Source: Legionella genomosp. 1 (GTDB lineage Bacteria > Pseudomonadota > Gammaproteobacteria > Legionellales > Legionellaceae). Taken from it: a stretch of 10,175 bases of DNA. Each line of letters starts with the position of its first letter. Position 1 is the stretch's first letter. Below are positions 4,950 through 10,175 of this stretch, one piece after another. The position numbers and the translations under genes were made by a program. The notes beneath the pieces were generated by a model. That model saw nothing but the letters and a program-made list of their open reading frames with translations. It was not told the DNA's origin and ran no database searches. The DNA is taken from contig CAMDMN010000057.1 of the NCBI GenBank assembly GCA_945901965.1, positions 1 through 10,175 on the forward strand, in the 5' to 3' direction.

Positions 4950-5330
4950 ATGCAAAAAATCAAGACCATTACCAAGCGTGCTGTTGCAACTCTTACAGCT
5001 ATTACCTATGCACCATTTACCTTAGCAGCCAGCGATTGGTTTCCTAAGGTTCCAGCAGCCGATGATATGAGTGCTGGTGGTAAATCTGCTATGACTGTGA
5101 CTTCTAATTACGTCAAACAAGGAATGTCGCTCATTCTATTTATTGTATCGGTTGGAATGTTTGTGAAATTTATTGCAACAGTCTCTCATGGCATTGAAGA
5201 AGCTAAGAGAAGTGAGAATGGCTCGCTTGCAGTATTTGGCACATTTACTGTTATGGCAATTGTCTATCTTGCGATAAGCATTGCCACTGGTTATTTAGGC
5301 TACACCATCGTCACTAAATTTCAAATCTAG
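4950..5330 (+). CDS. TIGR03745 (DUF2976) ICE membrane protein, pilin-like
   Basis: The 126-residue protein begins with a long signal-like region (residues 1-27, ending APFTLAA), so a mature form of about 100 residues is expected. Mature sequence starts SDWFPKVPAADDMSAGGKSA, a short periplasmic stretch, then two hydrophobic segments, about residues 58-78 (MSLILFIVSVGMFVKFIATV) and 98-121 (VFGTFTVMAIVYLAISIATG). Between them is a charged loop, SHGIEEAKRSENG. This layout (cleaved leader, two membrane helices joined by a charged loop) is like VirB2/TraA-type pilins, and the family is usually considered the pilin candidate of this secretion system; that assignment is inference. An AAGGAA sits 4-5 bases before the start. 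Confidence 0.83.
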   Translation: MQKIKTITKRAVATLTAITYAPFTLAASDWFPKVPAADDMSAGGKSAMTVTSNYVKQGMSLILFIVSVGMFVKFIATVSHGIEEAKRSENGSLAVFGTFTVMAIVYLAISIATGYLGYTIVTKFQI

Positions 5331-5339
5331 GAATAATTA

Positions 5340-5702
5340 ATGAAAGCTCCATCCAGTCGTCATTTATCTCACGATTTTCCTGCTTATAAGGGACTTACTT
5401 TACGTGAGCTCTTTATTATTGTTGTTACAACCTCAGTAAGCACCTGTGGTCTTTTTATTATTGTGGGATTGATGACGGGCTGGACGGTGGCATTAGCCTG
5501 CATTGGCTTTCTTTTAGGATTTATTATAGCCATTAGTTTTCTCCCCAAACCGATTGCACGGTTTAAAGCTGGCAAACCTCATGGCTATCTTACCAAGGCT
5601 TTAACCTTAAAACTTGTAGAGTTTCGTTTAAAAAAATCACCTTATATAAATTACAAAGGTCGATGGCTTAGAACCAAACGTATTGGAGTCCAAGATGTTT
5701 GA
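5340..5702 (+). CDS. TIGR03750 (DUF3487) conjugative transfer protein
   Basis: The 120-residue protein has the family start: a short polar lead, then FPAYKGLTLRELFIIVVTTS, where 'F-x-G-L-T-x-x-E' is typical. Two membrane segments cover about residues 25-46 and 49-68. The cytoplasmic tail includes KPIARFKAGKPHGYLTKALTLKL, matching the family pattern K-R-G-R-P-x-x-Y/W-L, and ends in a basic stretch (YKGRWLRTKRIG). Size, position and topology recall TraL/VirB3, but homology to these cannot be shown here. AGGAA lies 5 bases before the ATG. The stop overlaps the next gene by 8 bases. Confidence 0.86.
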   Translation: MKAPSSRHLSHDFPAYKGLTLRELFIIVVTTSVSTCGLFIIVGLMTGWTVALACIGFLLGFIIAISFLPKPIARFKAGKPHGYLTKALTLKLVEFRLKKSPYINYKGRWLRTKRIGVQDV

Positions 5703-6348
5703 TTATTGGAAAAAAATTGATGCGTTAAACCAAGTTAATCGGATGCTGCTTGCCGTGCTCATGATTTTATTGCTAGTGATTGGCGGACTATTTATCACAT
5801 TGATGTCAGCACCAAAACATATGGAATTTTGGCTTGCTCCTAATCTTGCAGCCAACGGTGGCTTGATGAAATCAGGTGATGTTCCTGATGAATATGTGCA
5901 TGGTTTTGTAAGTACTTTATTGCCTACGCTAAACACTTGGTCAAAATCAGGAGTCGCTGAATTTAATCAAAATCTACAAGGATTTTATTATTACTTTACC
6001 CCTCGTCATCAACGATTAATGCAAAAGACATTAGCAGCATATCAAGATGCACAACTATTTAATCGCATCCAAATCGCAAGCCTCTATCGTTTTATGGAGC
6101 CTGCTGATATTCAGCGCATTGGTAAAGATGCTTGGGATGTGCATGTAGCCCTTCGCATAACCCAACGTTTAAACGATGAAAGCCCCATGGTAATTGCCGA
6201 TAAGGTGGTTGATTACCACGTTAGAGTTGTAAAAGTTACCACCTCAAAATTACATAACCCATTTCAATTAGCCCTAGATGGTTACACCAAACCAGAAGTG
6301 CTTCTGCACGATTTATTAAGCGAAGAAGGAGAGCATCATGACAATTAA
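5695..6348 (+). CDS. TIGR03746 (DUF2895) conjugative transfer protein, VirB8/TraE-like
   Basis: This protein of 217 residues is a bitopic inner-membrane protein: a short N-terminus, one membrane helix (about 17-38, MLLAVLMILLLVIGGLFITL), and a periplasmic domain of about 175 residues. Matching segments are VHGFVSTLLPTLNTWSKSGVAEFNQNLQGFYYYFTP, where the family has Y-x-F-x-x-x-Q-x-L-x-x-W, then ASLYRFMEPADIQRIGKDAWDVHVALRIT and the tail VVKVTTSKLHNPFQLALDGY. The frame is open from TTG 5683, but ATG 5695 follows GGAG (5685-5688) and is preferred; it lies inside the end of the previous gene. The shape and position are those of VirB8/TraE core components that recruit other subunits in the periplasm. 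Confidence 0.87.
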   Translation: MFDYWKKIDALNQVNRMLLAVLMILLLVIGGLFITLMSAPKHMEFWLAPNLAANGGLMKSGDVPDEYVHGFVSTLLPTLNTWSKSGVAEFNQNLQGFYYYFTPRHQRLMQKTLAAYQDAQLFNRIQIASLYRFMEPADIQRIGKDAWDVHVALRITQRLNDESPMVIADKVVDYHVRVVKVTTSKLHNPFQLALDGYTKPEVLLHDLLSEEGEHHDN

Positions 6349-7120
6349 AAAAATCTTATGTTTTAGTTTGGTTTTGTGCATGAAGCTAAGCTTTGCGGGC
6401 TCTGTTGAGCATGTGGTTTGGGATAAAGCACCTATTCGCATTAAACTACCCCTCAATCAAGAGCGTCTTATTAAGTTTCCAATGGCTATATCTATCATTG
6501 ACTCTGAATTAGATGAAAGTGCTGGGATATTAAAGATTCAAGATACCCTTTATTTTAATGCTCATGCAGCCTTTAGTAACAAACGATTAGTAGTACAATT
6601 AATGCCGCAAGGGGAAGCAATTGTTTTAAGTATATCTGCTAATGAAAAAGTAAGTGATACAACACCTATTGAAGTTCTTATGGCAGAAAATAATGATGAT
6701 GCTCAATCTTCACCTTCAACTATAAAATCATCTGATATAAATGCTGTAACTCTCACGCGTTTTGCAATTCAATCCTTATATTCACCAGAGCGCCTATTAG
6801 TAACACCAGCTGAAGTTTCACGCACACCTATGCAAACTCACCGCAATATTACTTTAATTTATGGTGCAAGCATTACCGCCAAACCACTACTATCTTGGCA
6901 TGCTGATAATTTATATGTAACTGCGGTTGAATTAAAAAATGAGCTTAATAAAGAGGTAACTATTGATCCAAGACAAATTCTTGGCGATTGGCAAACTGCG
7001 ACTTTTTATCCTACCAATACTTTAAAGGCTCGTCACAATAAAGAAACCACAACTCTGTTTCTCACATCAAACCGCCCATTTGGTGAAGCACTAACTAATA
7101 GCCGGGAGTTTGTAAGATGA
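6338..7120 (+). CDS. TIGR03749 (DUF3438) transfer protein, VirB9/TraK-like
   Basis: The 260-residue protein has a signal peptide (1-20, MTIKKILCFSLVLCMKLSFA) and starts GSVEHVVWDKAPIRIKLPLNQERLIKFPMAISI, which matches the family start (E-x-x-x-W-x-x-x-P-I-x-I-x-L-P-x-x-x-E-R). The first domain, to about residue 110, is beta-rich; a disordered Asp/Ser-rich segment follows (about 114-132, ENNDDAQSSPSTIKSS). The second part has TLTRFAIQSLYSPERLL, then VTAVELKNELNKEVTIDPRQILGDWQTATFYP, the best-conserved block. TraK/VirB9 proteins build the outer ring of the channel, and this family takes that place in the operon, before the VirB10-like gene. GGAGAG stands 4-6 bases before ATG; the start overlaps the previous gene by 11 bases. 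Confidence 0.87.
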   Translation: MTIKKILCFSLVLCMKLSFAGSVEHVVWDKAPIRIKLPLNQERLIKFPMAISIIDSELDESAGILKIQDTLYFNAHAAFSNKRLVVQLMPQGEAIVLSISANEKVSDTTPIEVLMAENNDDAQSSPSTIKSSDINAVTLTRFAIQSLYSPERLLVTPAEVSRTPMQTHRNITLIYGASITAKPLLSWHADNLYVTAVELKNELNKEVTIDPRQILGDWQTATFYPTNTLKARHNKETTTLFLTSNRPFGEALTNSREFVR

Positions 7121-8427
7121 AAAAGAATTTAAGTATAAAAATATTATCAGCTCTGGTTGTTGGCGTAGTTATCATTATTTTAATTAATCAAAGCCATCAT
7201 GACAGCACAAATAATGATAATCAAAGTGATCCTAATAACATTAATGCAGCGATTGCGAGTCAATTTAATGACAATATTCGTGATGTTTCAGCGCGTCTTT
7301 TAGAAACCCAAACCAAGCTTGAAGCACTTGAAAAGCAAAATGAAGCTCGTCAAGAAAATACACCTAAAATTACAATTCCTACTGAAATTACTAATGCAAT
7401 TGAGGAGTTAAAACAAGAATTAAGTGGTATTAAAGAAAAGCGCGAGCATGAAGAATACCCTATCGATGGCTCAGCACCTCTAAATCAGAAACACATATTA
7501 GATATTGATGCCATATTGATGAAAAAGACTCAATCGCCTCAAGAAAAAAATTACTGGGATAGTTTAAAAAAGCATCTTCCTATAACAAAGCCTAAAGTCA
7601 AAGCTAAAGAGATAGATAATGCCAAATCAATCCCATATTACACGATACCAGCTGGTGCTGATTTAACAAAAACCACCTTATTATCAGCCCTCATTGGCGA
7701 AGTTCCCAATGAAGGTAAATTAATGCAACCATTATTCCCTTTTACCGCCATCATCAGTCGCGGCGATTTAATGGCATCAAATGGCGTGCCGTTACCTCCT
7801 GATATTTCTGGAATGAAAATTAATGGTTATGCCATAGGTGTAGGTTCTTTTTTAGATAATATTTCCTGCGTCAGAGCGTATGTAACTTCAGCCTTATTTA
7901 CTTTCCAAGATGGACACTTTGTTACGGTTGGTAATGAGGAAATGAAAAATACTACCGATTTAGTCAATAACGAATCTTTAGGATATTTAACCACCGCCTA
8001 TGGAAATCCTTGCATTCACGGACAATATCATACAAATGCTCCGCGCGTATTAGCAGCTATGCTTGCAGCTGGTGGCGTACAAGGCATAGGAAATACCTTA
8101 TCTCAATGGCAAATGTCATCAACTGCAAATAACAATGGAATAACGCAATCCCCTACTGGTTCCCTTGGCAAATTTGTATTAGGTGGCGCTGTCGCTGAAG
8201 GTTCAGTCAAAGGTGCTGACTGGCTTGAAAAGCGCATTCAGGGTAGCTTCGATATGGTGTTTGTGCCTGCAAGTATTGCAACTTGTCATGGCAGAAACTG
8301 CCACTACCGCCCCAATCAATTGTCATTACATATAACCAAAACCATCAACCTTGATAAAGAACCTAACGGGAGAGTCTTAGATTATGGCCATCTACAATCG
8401 CACATCTTTGATACTAGCTTGCGCTAG
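7117..8427 (+). CDS. TIGR03752 transfer protein, VirB10/TraB-like channel scaffold
   Basis: The 436-residue protein has an N-terminal membrane anchor (about 8-24, KILSALVVGVVIIILIN), a polar stretch, and a coiled-coil region (about 45-112, containing RLLETQTKLEALEKQNEARQ). The C-terminal domain begins near residue 173 with IPYYTIPAGADLTKTTLLSA, then FPFTAIISRGDLMASNGVPL, the conserved ISCVRAYVTSALFTFQDGHF, and LGYLTTAYGNPCIHGQY. These are the hallmark blocks of the family, related to TraB/VirB10 proteins that span both membranes. A small Cys-rich spot (CHGRNCHY) near residue 388 may form a disulphide. It is coupled to the previous gene by an ATGA overlap, and its last 44 bases overlap the lipoprotein gene. 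Confidence 0.9.
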   Translation: MKKNLSIKILSALVVGVVIIILINQSHHDSTNNDNQSDPNNINAAIASQFNDNIRDVSARLLETQTKLEALEKQNEARQENTPKITIPTEITNAIEELKQELSGIKEKREHEEYPIDGSAPLNQKHILDIDAILMKKTQSPQEKNYWDSLKKHLPITKPKVKAKEIDNAKSIPYYTIPAGADLTKTTLLSALIGEVPNEGKLMQPLFPFTAIISRGDLMASNGVPLPPDISGMKINGYAIGVGSFLDNISCVRAYVTSALFTFQDGHFVTVGNEEMKNTTDLVNNESLGYLTTAYGNPCIHGQYHTNAPRVLAAMLAAGGVQGIGNTLSQWQMSSTANNNGITQSPTGSLGKFVLGGAVAEGSVKGADWLEKRIQGSFDMVFVPASIATCHGRNCHYRPNQLSLHITKTINLDKEPNGRVLDYGHLQSHIFDTSLR

Positions 8428-8773
8428 CATGATTATGTTAAACGCCTGCACATCACGCGTTACTCAAATGGGTAGTCAAGAAGAATCAGGACTTACAGTG
8501 AGTCAAATTTATCACCAAAGTCTAGAGGATTCAGCTAGAAGCTGGACTGCTCCTCATTATCAGATGAAACCTATTGATTATGATGGTTACACGCGCACAG
8601 CTGCTAATGAAACCAAAGCATTATTTAAACCCTTAGATAATCCAGCCATCCCAATCTATGTCTATCCACACGTAGCATTAATTGGAGATGAGCAGCTTTT
8701 AAAACCTGGATATACAACAGCATTTTTTCTCTATAAACAAAACCAGTTTGCACTAGCTAGTGAGCATTATTAA
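8384..8773 (+). CDS. TIGR03751 conjugative transfer lipoprotein, TraV/VirB7-like position
   Basis: The 129-residue protein has a lipoprotein signal: a polar start (MAIYNRTS), a hydrophobic core (LILACASMIML) and the lipobox LNAC with Cys22 as the expected lipidated residue; asparagine at -2 is a little unusual. The mature part contains SGLTVSQIYHQSLEDSARSW, then DYDGYTRTAANETKALFKPLDNPAIPIYVYPHVA and LLKPGYTTAFFLYKQNQFALASE, which match the TIGR03751 family (Y-T-R-T-A-x-N-E, N-P-x-x-x-x-Y-V-x-P-H and V-P-G-Y-T-T-x-F). Outer membrane lipoproteins of this kind stabilise the channel ring with the VirB9- and VirB10-like subunits encoded upstream. Start 8384 follows GGGAGAG by 9 bases and overlaps the previous gene by 44 bases. 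Confidence 0.88.
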   Translation: MAIYNRTSLILACASMIMLNACTSRVTQMGSQEESGLTVSQIYHQSLEDSARSWTAPHYQMKPIDYDGYTRTAANETKALFKPLDNPAIPIYVYPHVALIGDEQLLKPGYTTAFFLYKQNQFALASEHY

Positions 8774-10175
8774 ATGGCGATTATTAAAAAAATGACAGAT
8801 TGGTTAGTAGGTGAAGCCTCAACTGCTCCTATAAAAACAAAAGATATTGAAAAAGGTTATCGCAAGATTGATAAATCATTACCAGATCATTTGGCTTTCG
8901 TTGATTTTTGCGATGAAAAGAATATTTTTCTACTTAATGATGGAGTAAGTGTTGGCAGTGGCTTTGAATTAGGCTCAATTGCGGCAGAAGCTGCATCACC
9001 AGATCATCTACAACAAGTCTTTGAAAAAATTCGTGATACTTTTGCTCATGTAGTTCCCATGCATCAGGAAGATCCCTGGATCATGCAAATGTATGTTCAA
9101 GATGAATATTCGCTTAATACCGCCTTACAGCATATAGAAAAATCAATTGAACCACATATTTTAAACAATGAATTTACTAAAGACTATTTAGCGCGTTTAA
9201 GTGATTTATTTAGCAAAATGACGCGCCCAGAAGGATTATTTTTAGATCCCAAAACTGGTATGCCATTTCGTGGAAGAATTCGCCGTGTTCGTGCTTTATT
9301 TTATCGACGCTACTCTAATCTAAAAACAACACGTAACGATGCAATCATCGAACATGAAGAAGTCATGATGAATATCGCTGATAAATTACAATCTCCAGGT
9401 CTTACCTTAAAACGACTAACTGGTAGCTCATATTATCATTGGTGGGTGAATTGGTTTAATCCACGACCAGAACTTACTGAAGGAGATTCATCTAAATTAT
9501 TACAACAATTTCCTTATCCAAAAACTAAAAAACCTGCAGGATTTACCTTGGCGCAAAATATATTTTTTACGCCTCCAGAAACTGATGATAAAGGCTTTGT
9601 ATTTGATGGATTGAAGCATCGAGTGCTTTATGTCGATGGCTTAAAAGAAGCACCTGAGATTGGTTTGATTTCTCGCGAAAAACCACAAGCTAATCCTAAA
9701 CATCGTTATGCACTATTAGATAAATTACCAGAAGGTAGCATTTATACCATTCAAGTAACCTTTGCGAGCGATGAAACACTTGATGCTCATTTAATGCGTA
9801 TTGAAAAAGGGATTATTGGCACAAGCCTTAAACCCACTGAAGTACGTGAAGATATTAAAGTAGCCAGAGATGAGCTATCTATTGGTAATCGTTTATTTTG
9901 GGTTAATCAAGCTATCTATTATCGCGGTGCTGATGAGTCAGCACTTATGCAAATAGAAAAGGAGTTACAAAATCTTTTTATCGATGCCAAGATGCCCTTG
10001 ATAGCTTCAAAATTTGATTGCCATCCAATCAATAGCTATTTAAACGCTCTACCCTTTAATTTTGTGCCAAGCTTTGCAAAAAAGCATCTTTGCTTTGACC
10101 GCCTGATGTATGCCTCAGAAATAGCAGCTCTTTTACCTATTTATGGCCGCAATCAAGGCGCAAAGCACTTGCCTT
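8774..10175 (+). CDS. TIGR03744 VirB4/TraC-type conjugative ATPase, N-terminal part, runs off the right edge
   Basis: The frame is open from ATG 8774, directly after the lipoprotein stop, to the right edge (467 residues, no stop). The family is about 900 residues or more, so roughly half is present; the Walker A and B motifs lie beyond the window. The N-terminal domain shows DHLAFVDFCDEKNIFLLNDGVSVGSGFEL, which matches the family opening (P-x-D-x-x-x-Y-x-D-x-x-x-x-x-F-x-L-E-D-G-x-S-x-G), then EDPWIMQMYVQDEY, GRIRRVRALFYRRYS and the final block NALPFNFVPSFAKKHLCFDRLMYASEIAALLPIYGR that precedes the nucleotide-binding core. VirB4/TraC ATPases drive pilus assembly and substrate transfer from the cytoplasmic side of the inner membrane. 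Codon use and AT content are as in its neighbours. Confidence 0.92.
   Translation, partial: MAIIKKMTDWLVGEASTAPIKTKDIEKGYRKIDKSLPDHLAFVDFCDEKNIFLLNDGVSVGSGFELGSIAAEAASPDHLQQVFEKIRDTFAHVVPMHQEDPWIMQMYVQDEYSLNTALQHIEKSIEPHILNNEFTKDYLARLSDLFSKMTRPEGLFLDPKTGMPFRGRIRRVRALFYRRYSNLKTTRNDAIIEHEEVMMNIADKLQSPGLTLKRLTGSSYYHWWVNWFNPRPELTEGDSSKLLQQFPYPKTKKPAGFTLAQNIFFTPPETDDKGFVFDGLKHRVLYVDGLKEAPEIGLISREKPQANPKHRYALLDKLPEGSIYTIQVTFASDETLDAHLMRIEKGIIGTSLKPTEVREDIKVARDELSIGNRLFWVNQAIYYRGADESALMQIEKELQNLFIDAKMPLIASKFDCHPINSYLNALPFNFVPSFAKKHLCFDRLMYASEIAALLPIYGRNQGAKHLP

Noticed and set aside
5384..5936. Minus-strand frames at 5384-5575 and 5703-5936
   Set aside because: Both lie opposite clearly recognised transfer genes (TIGR03750 and TIGR03746) and have no own domain.
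1..10175. CRISPR array, tRNA gene, insertion sequence, or att site
   Set aside because: No regularly spaced long repeats, tRNA-like fold, transposase frame or terminal inverted repeats were seen; the element ends must lie outside the window.

Overview
The window is the leading part of an integrative and conjugative element (ICE) from an AT-rich gammaproteobacterium, most likely Legionella or a close relative. The evidence is the run of lvrA-lvrB-lvrC genes (Legionella vir region; LvrC is a CsrA-family protein) directly followed by the transfer genes of the genomic-island type of type IV secretion system (the PFGI-1 / ICEHin1056 / ICEclc class, TIGR037xx families). Family assignments are from recognising the protein sequences; no search was run.

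Layout. Positions 1-241 (minus strand) hold the N-terminal helix-turn-helix domain of a phage-type repressor that runs off the left edge. The short divergent region 242-411 holds a good sigma70-type promoter reading right (276-303), a perfect 11-bp-arm inverted repeat placed at its expected start site (309-335), and a tandem 10-bp repeat just before lvrA. lvrA (412-1278), lvrB (1163-1623, with a frame change at an A10 tract) and lvrC (1636-1869) form the regulatory or replication module. From 1866 to the right edge there is one compact, translationally coupled transfer operon: PilL-like TIGR03748, a coiled-coil membrane protein with a PilP-like tail, TIGR03759, a DUF4400/TIGR03747 membrane protein interrupted by an in-frame TAG, RAQPRD protein, TIGR03758, TIGR03745, TIGR03750, TIGR03746 (VirB8-like position), TIGR03749 (VirB9/TraK-like), TIGR03752 (VirB10/TraB-like), TIGR03751 lipoprotein, and the first 467 residues of the TIGR03744 VirB4/TraC-type ATPase.

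How it may work. A CI-like repressor could hold the rightward promoter silent. On release, lvrABC and the transfer genes would be read together, with LvrC adding RNA-level control. The most interesting reading is that LvrA and LvrB resemble a phage O/P replication pair, and that the DNA encoding the LvrA interdomain linker carries five copies of an AACCCGNCACA-like element around an AT-rich stretch. In phage lambda the origin lies in the same place, inside gene O. This suggests an undescribed origin for replication of the excised ICE, but it is an inference. Two genes carry apparent lesions (the lvrB poly-A frameshift and the amber codon in the TIGR03747 gene), so the element may be decaying, may use recoding, or the sequence may contain errors.
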